From contig NZ_FRAH01000028.1 of assembly GCF_900142265.1 (NCBI RefSeq), positions 1 to 42,744 on the forward strand: DNA of 42,744 nucleotides. The letters run 5' to 3'. Source of the DNA: Anaerotignum lactatifermentans DSM 14214 (GTDB lineage Bacteria > Bacillota > Clostridia > Lachnospirales > Anaerotignaceae). Below, in pieces: positions 1 to 7,789 of this stretch. How positions within the stretch are numbered: the stretch's first letter is position 1; every line of letters begins with the position of its first letter. The notes beneath the pieces are model-generated. The model ran no database searches. It worked only from the letters and a program-made list of their open reading frames with translations, and was not told where the DNA came from. The position numbers and the translations under genes are program-made.

Positions 1-135
1 AGCGATACAGCATTGCTGAAAGCCCTGTATCTGGCTACCTTTGAAGCCACAAAAAAATGGACAACCACCATCCGGAACTGGGGTCAGGTCTACGGAGAAT
101 TAAGTATTATGTATGAAGGACGGCTTCCAGAATAA
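1..135 (+). CDS. IS256-family transposase, C-terminal fragment
   Basis: An open frame runs in from the left edge and stops at 133-135. It encodes 44 residues, including the stretches LKALYLAT, KKWTTTIRNWG and YEGRLPE. This is the characteristic C-terminus of IS256/mutator-family DDE transposases (family knowledge). The catalytic core lies outside the window, so activity cannot be judged. The gene points rightward, opposite to almost everything else here, and marks the left border of the region. Confidence 0.9.
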   Translation, partial: SDTALLKALYLATFEATKKWTTTIRNWGQVYGELSIMYEGRLPE

Positions 136-153
136 AAAGAACAGATTGGTTAA

Positions 154-176
154 AACAGGCGGAAAAGCCGCCTGTT
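154..176. terminator. Hairpin after the transposase gene
   Basis: A 9-bp perfect stem (AACAGGCGG with CCGCCTGTT) has a 5-nt loop, 18 nt after the transposase stop. It lacks a clear T-tract on the plus strand. It may be a weak terminator or part of the IS end structure. Confidence 0.4.
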
Positions 177-389
177 ATTGACATGCCATCTTTTGGATGG
201 TATATATAAAACAAAGGTGGAGTGCTTCATTTCAAAGCATTCCACCCAGTCTTATCATAGAAGAATCTTATTTACAGACTTTTCTTCATACCCTCTAGTG
301 TATGTAAATAGCGTTCTTTACTATTTTTACTATGTATATTTTTATCTCTATTCTTTTTCACTTTCAGGTTACTTTACCTTCTAGTATTT

Positions 390-857
390 CTAATCTCTTT
401 CTTGTTGAAATTCTGTTTCATTCTGCCTTTCTTTCGCAATCACTTCCAATTGGATTTCTTCTATTGTTTTTGACAAAAAATCTTCAGATGGTTTGAAACC
501 GAAGAAAGGAATGATTCCTTTGACCTGCTGTTCATCCAATTCATGCAAGTATTCCGCACAGTAAAATTGAATATCTTCATAATTTGATAACTTCGCCAAT
601 TCAGGATCTGCTTCAGCAAGTATACAAACATCTGAAACATAGTCTATATATTTTTGACTGCCGAATCTGATTTCAGGATGATTTTCTTTCAGATAATCAA
701 GCAGGTCATTTTGTAGACTTTCCATTGTAGGACTGCCTGTCATTGCAGAATTATTGTCTGTTGCAGCGTTTTTCTCCGATGCAACGTAAATTGCGGTTCC
801 GATACTGCCTATTACCAATACTGCAAGTATAATCTTATTTCTGTAAATTCCCTTCAT
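390..857 (-). CDS. Small membrane-anchored protein, unknown function
   Basis: The product has 155 residues. It has a basic N-terminus (MKGIYRNK) and a hydrophobic segment at about residues 9-26, either an uncleaved signal anchor or a signal peptide. A soluble, acidic, mostly helical domain follows. I do not recognise the family. An AAGGGGTG ribosome binding site lies just upstream of the ATG. The gene sits downstream of the BlaI/M56 pair on the same strand, separated by 183 bp that contain a long-range inverted repeat, so it may belong to the same regulon or have its own signals. The domain is predicted to face outward; no catalytic motif is visible. Confidence 0.7.
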   Translation of the reverse strand: MKGIYRNKIILAVLVIGSIGTAIYVASEKNAATDNNSAMTGSPTMESLQNDLLDYLKENHPEIRFGSQKYIDYVSDVCILAEADPELAKLSNYEDIQFYCAEYLHELDEQQVKGIIPFFGFKPSEDFLSKTIEEIQLEVIAKERQNETEFQQERD

Positions 858-909
858 AAAGACACCCCTTTCAATTCATGAAATGGCAAGCAAGAACACA
901 TAATAAAAA

Positions 910-1024
910 ATACTGGATACACTATATCATTTACATCTCTTTATGCCTACTATGCTATATGACACTTTTCCCCCATAGAAATACAGCATTATACAAATTT
1001 CTACTTTTTCTGTGTATCCAGTAT
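910..1024. repeat. 13-bp inverted repeat in the gap between the M56 gene and the next gene
   Basis: The arms ATACTGGATACAC (910-922) and GTGTATCCAGTAT (1012-1024) match perfectly across an 89-nt AT-rich interval. They lie within the 858-1040 gap. The repeat could form a structured leader or be a vestigial element; I see no coding potential there that I trust. Confidence 0.6.
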
Positions 1025-1040
1025 ATATATAAAAACAAAA

Positions 1041-2120
1041 TTATTTTTCTATTATCTCAATCGTTAAATTTGGATCGTTTAAGTCATACACCACAACATT
1101 ATCAGAAAAAAGCATGTTTACAGGTATGTCTGCCTCCTTAGCAATCATATTGCCAAAAATCAGCAAAAATATAGTAAGAACGGATACAATAGTTTTTCCC
1201 AATATCCCTTTTCTCTTTTTTTCCTGTAAAACTTCCAATATTCTCCGTTTGTAACTTTTGATACCATCACCACTATAACAGATGCAATAAAAATGCTTTT
1301 CTTTTGGCACATTTTGCAATGATAATACTTTGATAATCAAACCTGCATATTTTTTTCGCTGTCTCTCATCAAAACTTTTGGTTACCATCTCATCGCATGC
1401 GATTTCTATCCATGCAGAAAGATTTGCTTTTAAAAGAAAATACAAAGGATTAAACCAGTTTAGGCAACTGAAAATTACAATAATGACTTTCCTGGCTACA
1501 TCATTTCGTAAAGCATGGCAATACTCATGCCTTAGAATGAAATCAATTTCTTCTTCGTCCAATGTATTTATCATAATAGCTGGTATTACGATATATTTTT
1601 GCATGATGCCGACAGCAAAAGGGCTTCGCGTATCATTGCTTGCTACCAACACAACATTTTGTTTTGGTTGTTCCATACTGATTTTTTCAAAGGCATCCAG
1701 CCAATTGTCGCTTTCGATGGTAAAACACTTCCGTTTTATGCTCGAAATTGTGTATACATATAACATGGCTTTTGTGACAAGAAATAGAACTGCAACAGCA
1801 AACCATATCATATCTATGTAATGCATATATGGAAAGGCGCTTCTCCAATAAGCGGCAAAATTACTGCATCTATCTGCTCCTTTCATGATCACAAGATCAT
1901 AATGCATGAAATAATATTCGCTCTTATCCAATATAGATACTGGAAAATAAAACGGAATGACAAATGCAAGCAAAACGACAGTGTTGATCAGCACCATAAA
2001 CCGCGCTGAAGTGATCCGATATATGAACTTTTCTAAGAGCAAATAGATACTGCTGGCAATAAATCCGCTGACAGAAAGCAATAAAACACATACGAATGCC
2101 CTATTTATGATTAATTCCAT
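1041..2120 (-). CDS. BlaR1/MecR1-type M56 membrane metallopeptidase lacking the sensor domain
   Basis: The product has about 359 residues. Hydrophobic segments lie near residues 8-30, 43-62 and 104-126, and a final one lies near 312-330. The zinc protease motif HEYCH is at 199-203 (numbering from the upstream TTG), matching HExxH of the M56 family. In that family the protease responds to a signal by cleaving the partner BlaI-type repressor. The protein ends only about 30 residues after the last membrane segment, so the penicillin-binding sensor domain of true BlaR1 is absent and its signal is unknown. I prefer ATG at 2120 because AAAGGA sits 8 nt upstream; the TTG at 2123 is less likely. It overlaps the end of the repressor gene by about 20 nt, which implies translational coupling. 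Confidence 0.88.
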   Translation of the reverse strand: MELIINRAFVCVLLLSVSGFIASSIYLLLEKFIYRITSARFMVLINTVVLLAFVIPFYFPVSILDKSEYYFMHYDLVIMKGADRCSNFAAYWRSAFPYMHYIDMIWFAVAVLFLVTKAMLYVYTISSIKRKCFTIESDNWLDAFEKISMEQPKQNVVLVASNDTRSPFAVGIMQKYIVIPAIMINTLDEEEIDFILRHEYCHALRNDVARKVIIVIFSCLNWFNPLYFLLKANLSAWIEIACDEMVTKSFDERQRKKYAGLIIKVLSLQNVPKEKHFYCICYSGDGIKSYKRRILEVLQEKKRKGILGKTIVSVLTIFLLIFGNMIAKEADIPVNMLFSDNVVVYDLNDPNLTIEIIEK

Positions 2121-2478
2121 CAAACCAGTCCTTTAAATCCTGGATCTCATCTTCACTCAATTCTTTTTCACTTGAAAAGGCAGCCAAAAAATTCTTCAAA
2201 GACCCCTTAAATTTTGACTGCAAAAAATGATCAGCTTCTTTTGCATAAAACTGTTCTTTGCTTAGCAAAGGAAAATAGTATAGGCTCTTCCCTTTTTTCG
2301 ATGCAGAAACAATCCCCTTTGTTTCCAATCTTTTTAAAAATGTTCCCACTGTTTGATGTGTCCAGTTTTCCCCGTCTTTATTTAATGCTGCAACCACATC
2401 AGCAACAGAAATCATATGCCCACACGCCCAAAGTTTTTCCATGACTTTCATTTCAGAATCACTGATACTTATTTTCAC
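2101..2478 (-). CDS. BlaI/MecI-family winged-helix repressor
   Basis: The protein has about 125 residues and the BlaI fold signature: ISDSEMKVMEKLW near the N-terminus, then the winged-helix core NWTHQTVGTFLKRLE and a YYFPLLSKEQF region. The family represses its own operon as a dimer and is inactivated by cleavage by the M56 partner encoded next. The frame extends up to an ATG at 2496, but that ATG lies inside an operator and upstream of the AAGGGGG sequence. A GTG at 2478, just after AAGGGGG, gives the usual family N-terminus, although its spacing of about 3 nt is short, so the start is uncertain. Confidence 0.9.
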   Translation of the reverse strand: MKISISDSEMKVMEKLWACGHMISVADVVAALNKDGENWTHQTVGTFLKRLETKGIVSASKKGKSLYYFPLLSKEQFYAKEADHFLQSKFKGSLKNFLAAFSSEKELSEDEIQDLKDWFDGINHK

Positions 2479-2487
2479 GCACCCCCT

Positions 2488-2506
2488 TAACGACATTTTG
2501 TCGTTA
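2488..2506. promoter_or_regulatory. BlaI-type operator O1 (perfect palindrome)
   Basis: TAACGACA and TGTCGTTA flank a 3-nt centre, a perfect 19-bp dyad just downstream of the -10 box. It has the ACA/TGT core typical of BlaI/MecI operators. Confidence 0.75.
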
Positions 2507-2508
2507 TT

Positions 2509-2538
2509 ATTGTACTACATAATGTCGTTTATTGTCAA
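2509..2538 (-). promoter_or_regulatory. SigmaA-type promoter of the repressor/M56 operon
   Basis: On the minus strand there is TTGACA (2538-2533), an 18-nt spacer and TACAAT (2514-2509). It is close to consensus, overlaps both operators and starts just downstream of the CIS terminator, so the two leftward units are separately controlled. Confidence 0.8.
2513..2531. promoter_or_regulatory. BlaI-type operator O2 in the promoter spacer
   Basis: The half sites TACTACA and TGTCGTTTA have the same 3-nt centre as O1. The site fills the interval between -35 and -10, so binding would block RNA polymerase. It resembles the known TACTACATATGTAGTA-type sites. Confidence 0.7.
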
Positions 2539-2553
2539 GGTGATTCATATTGT

Positions 2554-2607
2554 AAAAAAACAGGCATATCGAATCTCCTATTTTATCGGAAAATTCAATA
2601 TGCCTGT
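2554..2607 (-). terminator. Intrinsic terminator at the end of the CIS operon
   Basis: On the minus strand the arm ATATGCCTGT is matched by ACAGGCATAT (2598-2607 with 2560-2569). The stem is extended inside by GAAT/ATTC past one mismatch and is followed by seven T residues (2560-2554). It lies directly downstream of the last CIS-cluster gene and marks the 3' end of the long leftward transcript. Confidence 0.8.
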
Positions 2608-2620
2608 ACTGATTATGAAA

Positions 2621-3040
2621 TTATTCGGGTAGATGTTTTATAATGTCATGACAATAGTGGTCTGCAATTAAACCACAAAGCAATACGACACGTTCAACCA
2701 AAAACTTCTGTTCCGCTTCATTACCGAAGATATACTGACATGCGCGAACAGTGATATCACCAGTGGTCGGATCTAATTGGAATGTACCCATCTTCAGCTG
2801 ATAATTCAGTTCCATCAAATATGTATTAATGATCTTTCTTTGGGATTCTTCTACGCGAATGTTGCAATCCACAAAGAATGTCAGCATCCGTTCATCTTCC
2901 AAGCACATGGCATAAGCGCCATATTTGCCCTTTTCTCCGCTGATTTGGAAAGAAAAAATACTTGTACCATTTTCCTGTTTTTCCTTCACCGGCAGATGAT
3001 TTTTATCGGCAAATGCAAGAAAACTATCTCGTATCGTCAT
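2621..3040 (-). CDS. YbjN-like small protein, possible chaperone of the neighbouring giant protein
   Basis: The product has about 139 residues. Alternating beta strands and helices, with a DPTTGDI turn and a long C-terminal helix, resemble the YbjN / type III chaperone-like fold; this is a fold impression, not a confident assignment. I chose ATG at 3040 because AGGAGG sits 7 nt upstream, inside the longer open frame that begins at 3061. There is no signal peptide or membrane segment, so it should be cytoplasmic. It is the last gene of the operon and follows the 1568-residue protein closely. YbjN-like proteins often assist folding or secretion of a partner, so a chaperone role for that protein is reasonable but unproven. 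Confidence 0.65.
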   Translation of the reverse strand: MTIRDSFLAFADKNHLPVKEKQENGTSIFSFQISGEKGKYGAYAMCLEDERMLTFFVDCNIRVEESQRKIINTYLMELNYQLKMGTFQLDPTTGDITVRACQYIFGNEAEQKFLVERVVLLCGLIADHYCHDIIKHLPE

Positions 3041-3064
3041 GTTTCTTCCTCCTATATGCATTCA

Positions 3065-6000
3065 TCATTGACCATTGTTCTTGAGAATTTCAGGTACTTG
3101 CTGCATGTCTGTTTTTGTTTTATCCAATACGTTTGTAACATAATTATTTGTATTGGCTTCGCTTGCAAAAATAGCGTCAGGATTTTTGATGGCATTTTCT
3201 GTGTCCTGAACAACTTTCATACACTGTTCAGCCTGTTCCACTAATATAATTATCCTGTCAGAAATATCAGTCTCCAATTTCTTCCACTGTTTCTGACGTT
3301 CTTCTTCCTTTTCTTTTTCCTGTGTTTCAAACGCAGTCAGTTCTTCTGCCATAGAAGCAGGATTCGATTCAATCTTTTGTATGTACTGGCTGTAAATACG
3401 GTCGACATCTTCTTTCGCAGGCTCGAAACGACTGCCATCATAAGCACTAATCTTTATTTCATCTGTCATTTCAGGATCTGTTGAACGAAGCTGTGCAATT
3501 CTTTGGTCATGAACAGACATTTTCATTGCCTGTCGAGCAATTTCTGAGTTGATAATATCCAGCAAAGAAATTTTTACACTTTCATCACTGACTTTTGCGT
3601 TAAAGCGTTTGGAATTTTCTGCATACTCTTTGATTGCTTGTTTCTGTTCTTCCTCAGTTCCGCTTTCTGCAGTCCGCAAAGCCTCTATGCGATCCAAATG
3701 TTTCTGGTCCAGAGAACGCATAAAACTTCTTTCATATTCCAAAATCATATTGGGTGTTACCCAATTGGGCGCATCATCCTGTTCATGGCTAAGAAAATTT
3801 TTACCACGACCCATTTCCTTGTATTTCCTCAGCATTGCAGGGTAATCAGTCATACTCTCCAATACCTCCAAAATTGTGATATGGTCTGCTCTTTCACCTA
3901 AAACACTTTTTGCCTTGGTTGCCCGATGTATCTGATAAGTATAAAATCTTTCCAAGTCTTCCAGTGAATATTCTTTTGGTCCTTGTTCTTGGATATAAGC
4001 AGTTAGGAGCTTTTTATTTACATCACTATCAACATTCGAATCTTTTGTTCTCAGTCCATATCTGCGTACCAAAGTATATATGGATGACGGATCTTCTTTT
4101 AGCTTCCGCATGTCTTCTGTTTCTTCAGATGTCCATTTCTTACTTTTGAACAATTTTTGCACAGAAGCATCTTCATTTTCAACGCGTCGCATAATGTGAT
4201 TCTTGAACCCTTCACCTTTGTCTGACGCCACCTTATTACTCTGGAAATAAGCCTGAATGGTGTCGTAGAGCTTTTTTTCTGCATCCTGCGGATTTGTTTT
4301 TCTTGTTTTTTCTGCATCCGATTTTTTCTGTGAAAGGAGTCTTATCCTCGCAGCATGCAGATTACGCCAGTTTTCATCCGTGCTTATTGATAAACATTGC
4401 TTTTCATATGCAATGAGATCATCAATGGTGATATCCATTTTGACTGATTCGTAAAACCAGTTGCCACCTTTCTTCCGCGCTTGCATAACAGATTGTTTCA
4501 AAGCCATGGCTTTTTGTTTCTTTTCCAATGCCTGAACAAAATCCTCTTTCGTAGCAGTCATGTAGATTCCTTCTTCTCCCTTGAGCTGCTTTTCACCTTG
4601 AATCGTTTCCTGCCACTTCTGTACCTCATTGGCATCTCTAGATTCCTTAGAAAGCAGTTTTCGAAGTTCCTCTCTATTTTGCATTGCAGTCCTGCCTTTT
4701 TTATTACCACGGAGTTTATTTTGGACAGCCCTGCGTTCATAAGCCAATAAGCGTTCTCTATTGGAATAAATGTCCAATCTGTTGAAAAGCTCACGCGCAC
4801 CAAGGGTTTTCGTGTAGTACCTAAAGAAATCTGCATTGGGAGCGTCCGAACCATTTTGTACAATATCAGGGAATTTTTTTGCAAGCTCATCTATGCGTTC
4901 TTTGCGTTCATGATATTGTGCAGCTGCTCCGCTGAACCATTGGGAACGATTTTCCAAAAGTCTGCTTTGTTCATATTGCAGTAAAGTGGAAATATCTGTA
5001 AACAACGCTTTGTTGACTGCTTTTCCTCCCAGCTCTCTATACTTCTTCAACAGAACACTTCCTTTGGTTTTATCTGTTTCAGCAATATTCTGAGCTGCTG
5101 CAAATTCTTTCATTTTCTGGATTCTATTTTCGGATTTTTGTGTCAGTTCTTTTCTTCGATTTTCCTCGTAAGCAATGAGGGAATCAACTGTAACAGCTTC
5201 CTGTTTGGATTTGTTCTGTAGGTATGAATAAAAATCTTTTTTATTCCCGCCACCAGCAGCATAAGCATCCATAATTTTCTGGCTTGGCGTTGGAACAGCA
5301 GCCGTTCTTGCCCCTCTAGGTGATGCACTTGTTTTGCTGTTGTCTGCCGACGCCTTGGCGATATTTTGCAAATTGTTTGAATGTTTTTTCAGGTTTTCTT
5401 GGATGGTTCTCCCCGATTTTTGGTAGCTCTTATCATTCTTCAAAGCTTCTATTTCCTCTCGTCCCAGAGCAATGGTTTCTTGTGTATCGCGAAGCTGCAC
5501 ATAGAATTTATGCTGGATTTCCTGAATGACTTTATTCATATCCAAAAATCCGGAATTTGATTCATCCATACTTACAAACATTGGAATATCTTTGTTCTGG
5601 TATTGATAGAGCATACGCTTTGCGTCTTCAAAGGAAGATTGGCTGGCATCAAAAGCAGCCTTACCATAAGACTCCTCTTTTTTGCTGATCATTTTTTCCA
5701 ACTCATCTTTGTTGTCTAACATTTTGTTGACTGTACCGCCAAGCGCACGATAGTTTGCACTAGCTTGGGCTACCCATTTTCCATTTTCTCTGGATGCCTT
5801 AATTGCAGCTGCAATTGCGGCAAGTTCCCAATCTGCGAAGGTATAACTGCAGAGTGTTTTTTCCCATCCTAAGATTTGTGTATTCAAAGAGGCATCAATG
5901 ATCGCGCGCAAGCGTAGTTCACCACTAGCATCAATAACTGCCTTTTGGAAAGAAACACGTCCATATCTGTTTTTTTTGAATCCTAGATAAAGATTTGTAG

Positions 6001-7771
6001 AAAGGATGTTGCCTCCGTCTTCGTCGCCGGTTAAAGCAATTTTTGCACCAATTCTACCATTAACATTCATCAAAAAGCTCGGACCTACCGTAAGACCCAC
6101 CTGAAATCCGGCATAAGCATTTCCTTTGAGAGCAGCATATAAATTTAATCCCAAATCTCCTGTGTCCGTGTTGTTCAACAATGAAAGAATATTATCCACC
6201 GAGCCACCAAATTTGTATCCAATTGATGCCCCTGCCGCAAATACCGCATCTATGGATGCCAAACCCGGAATCAGCGGGAATGTAATAAAAGGAACGCTTA
6301 ACTGGAACTGATTCCCATCATTTTCTGCTTCTTCTTCACTCTCCCCTTCTGTCTCATCTCCTTTGATAATACCTAAAAACTGCAGGACGTTTTTCGCTAG
6401 ATCATAATAACTACCATCGTCGTCGTCCTCATCACTGCCTAATAAATCACCAGAAAGTGAAAAACCTGGGGAATTGCCGATCTTAACATTCCAGTCATCA
6501 CCGATATTGGTCTTCAAAATAGAATTTTTCATGGATGAAAAGAAAATGCCTTCCTCAGTTATTTCAAGTCCTTCATAACAAAGTGAGCTATCATCCACTT
6601 CCGCATCGGAAACACCAAAATCAGATAAGATACCGTTGATCAGCCCCCAAGAATCTGAGGCTACAATGGTAACACCATCAGCAGAATAATATGTATGTTT
6701 TTCATTACCTGGCTGCAAATTAATTTCGTATTCATTGGCATCAACATGTACATATGCAATCAGATTTCCGTCTTTCCACTGAACAGAAAATCCATTATAC
6801 GATGTCAAACGCATTTGAGGGCGTATACCCTTTTTCGTAGTAAATTTACCAGGTCCACCAACGAAAACAAGGCGATCCGGTTCCATTTGAGCCACTTCTT
6901 CAGTTGGCTCAGTTGTTTCTTCTGCAGGTGAATTGGTTTCCTCGGTAACATTAGTTACATCCGTCACATCGTTGGCATCGGTAACATCCGTTACATTGGT
7001 GGTATCAATTACATTGCTGATATCGGCTGTATTAGTTGTATCAGAAACAGTAGCAGTATCAGAAACATCGGTAGTATCATTCAAAGCAGTAGTTGAAGCA
7101 GCCGGTACATTGATACGAAGGTTCTTCGTAAGGAAATCGGGAGCAAGTCCACTTTCTGTTACAGTTACCTTTTCTGGAATGGGAACAGCGCTTTCTGCCT
7201 CTTCCGTTTTATATATCATCTGGGGATTTACAAACTCTGCTTTTTCATTGGTGATATGGATTTTTTCTGCTGTTAATCGGACATGATTTCCATGGAAACC
7301 ACTTCGATTGTTCAGAGAAATTTCCCCTTCCACAAAGTTTTCCTTCAGTTTTAGACTGCTGATGGGCAGTGTAAGCCCCTGATTGAATTTCTGTGGTGCC
7401 AAAACCAGAATACCACCAGTCCCTTGCGCTTCCGGCGGTTTCATAAACTTCTTTTCACCTTTCAATTCTGCACTGGTCAGATCAAGAGCAGCACCTGAAA
7501 AAAGTGGAATGGCACCAGCTTGTAAAAGCTGACCTTTTGCACCTAAAATAGGTTGATTATTGACTCTGAAAAAAACAGAGTTTGAACGTTTTTGTTTGCT
7601 TCTTTGTTCCAAAAAAGCGCGCATACGATCAAATTCTACGCTCATCAATTCCGCGTCCGATTCAAATTCCAGCTGTGCGTCCCCTGTTTCTGCCTTATGA
7701 TTTGCAAGCGCATAATCAATTGCCGTAGGCGCACGCCCATTTATTTTTTCTTCCAGCATTTCTTTTGGCAT
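3065..7771 (-). CDS. Giant 1568-residue repeat protein, candidate CIS cargo or surface component
   Basis: I do not recognise a named family. Residues about 40-210 are beta-rich. A low-complexity linker of T/D/N/V repeats covers about 225-300. A second beta-rich region, about 300-680, is full of glycine and alternating hydrophobics (DGEDDDDGS-type acidic loops, then a GLNLYAALKGNAYAGFQVGLTVG-like barrel or solenoid pattern). From about 690 to the end it is highly charged and helical, with at least six degenerate units whose shared core is L-x-x-Y-E (LIAYEENRR, LLQYEQSR, LLAYERRA, LIAYEKQC, ILEYERSF). There is no signal peptide or LPxTG. The start is supported by AAGGTGGTG. It lies between an AAA+ ATPase and a YbjN-like protein at the accessory end of the operon, where CIS clusters often carry effectors. 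That role is inference; no toxin active site is visible. Confidence 0.75.
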   Translation of the reverse strand: MPKEMLEEKINGRAPTAIDYALANHKAETGDAQLEFESDAELMSVEFDRMRAFLEQRSKQKRSNSVFFRVNNQPILGAKGQLLQAGAIPLFSGAALDLTSAELKGEKKFMKPPEAQGTGGILVLAPQKFNQGLTLPISSLKLKENFVEGEISLNNRSGFHGNHVRLTAEKIHITNEKAEFVNPQMIYKTEEAESAVPIPEKVTVTESGLAPDFLTKNLRINVPAASTTALNDTTDVSDTATVSDTTNTADISNVIDTTNVTDVTDANDVTDVTNVTEETNSPAEETTEPTEEVAQMEPDRLVFVGGPGKFTTKKGIRPQMRLTSYNGFSVQWKDGNLIAYVHVDANEYEINLQPGNEKHTYYSADGVTIVASDSWGLINGILSDFGVSDAEVDDSSLCYEGLEITEEGIFFSSMKNSILKTNIGDDWNVKIGNSPGFSLSGDLLGSDEDDDDGSYYDLAKNVLQFLGIIKGDETEGESEEEAENDGNQFQLSVPFITFPLIPGLASIDAVFAAGASIGYKFGGSVDNILSLLNNTDTGDLGLNLYAALKGNAYAGFQVGLTVGPSFLMNVNGRIGAKIALTGDEDGGNILSTNLYLGFKKNRYGRVSFQKAVIDASGELRLRAIIDASLNTQILGWEKTLCSYTFADWELAAIAAAIKASRENGKWVAQASANYRALGGTVNKMLDNKDELEKMISKKEESYGKAAFDASQSSFEDAKRMLYQYQNKDIPMFVSMDESNSGFLDMNKVIQEIQHKFYVQLRDTQETIALGREEIEALKNDKSYQKSGRTIQENLKKHSNNLQNIAKASADNSKTSASPRGARTAAVPTPSQKIMDAYAAGGGNKKDFYSYLQNKSKQEAVTVDSLIAYEENRRKELTQKSENRIQKMKEFAAAQNIAETDKTKGSVLLKKYRELGGKAVNKALFTDISTLLQYEQSRLLENRSQWFSGAAAQYHERKERIDELAKKFPDIVQNGSDAPNADFFRYYTKTLGARELFNRLDIYSNRERLLAYERRAVQNKLRGNKKGRTAMQNREELRKLLSKESRDANEVQKWQETIQGEKQLKGEEGIYMTATKEDFVQALEKKQKAMALKQSVMQARKKGGNWFYESVKMDITIDDLIAYEKQCLSISTDENWRNLHAARIRLLSQKKSDAEKTRKTNPQDAEKKLYDTIQAYFQSNKVASDKGEGFKNHIMRRVENEDASVQKLFKSKKWTSEETEDMRKLKEDPSSIYTLVRRYGLRTKDSNVDSDVNKKLLTAYIQEQGPKEYSLEDLERFYTYQIHRATKAKSVLGERADHITILEVLESMTDYPAMLRKYKEMGRGKNFLSHEQDDAPNWVTPNMILEYERSFMRSLDQKHLDRIEALRTAESGTEEEQKQAIKEYAENSKRFNAKVSDESVKISLLDIINSEIARQAMKMSVHDQRIAQLRSTDPEMTDEIKISAYDGSRFEPAKEDVDRIYSQYIQKIESNPASMAEELTAFETQEKEKEEERQKQWKKLETDISDRIIILVEQAEQCMKVVQDTENAIKNPDAIFASEANTNNYVTNVLDKTKTDMQQVPEILKNNGQ
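6925..7090 (-). repeat. Low-complexity coding repeat in the giant protein
   Basis: Degenerate 9-15 bp units such as GTAACATCCGTTACA and GTATCAGAAACA encode runs of V-T-D, V-S-D and N-V-T. It is a flexible interdomain linker, and copy number is likely to vary between strains. Confidence 0.8.
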
Positions 7772-7789
7772 ACTTTCACCACCTTTTTC

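Larger units (their letters stand above)
1..296 (+). mobile_element. Right end of an IS256-like insertion sequence
   Basis: This contains the transposase tail plus about 160 bp of non-coding DNA. A hairpin (ggtggagtgct and agcattccacc arms, about 217-245) is followed by an AT-rich segment, about 266-296, with TTTACAGACTTTT. That segment resembles the terminal inverted repeats of IS256-family elements, so it is the likely element end. The left end is outside the window, so the inverted repeat cannot be paired and the exact boundary is an estimate. No gene is supported between 136 and 389. Confidence 0.45.

Noticed and set aside
178-384. A 68-residue plus-strand frame next to the IS end
   Set aside because: It is phenylalanine- and tyrosine-rich translation of AT-rich non-coding IS-end DNA with hairpins and no ribosome binding site.
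878-1141. An 87-residue plus-strand frame between the small membrane protein and M56 genes
   Set aside because: It overlaps the end of the M56 gene, contains the inverted repeat and has no homology-like features.
1041-2496. A beta-lactam resistance regulator pair (BlaR1-BlaI in the strict sense)
   Set aside because: The M56 protein lacks the penicillin-binding sensor domain and no beta-lactamase gene is nearby.
6925-7090. CRISPR-like or minisatellite array
   Set aside because: The units are degenerate, in frame and explained by the threonine/aspartate/valine linker of the giant protein; there are no unique spacers.
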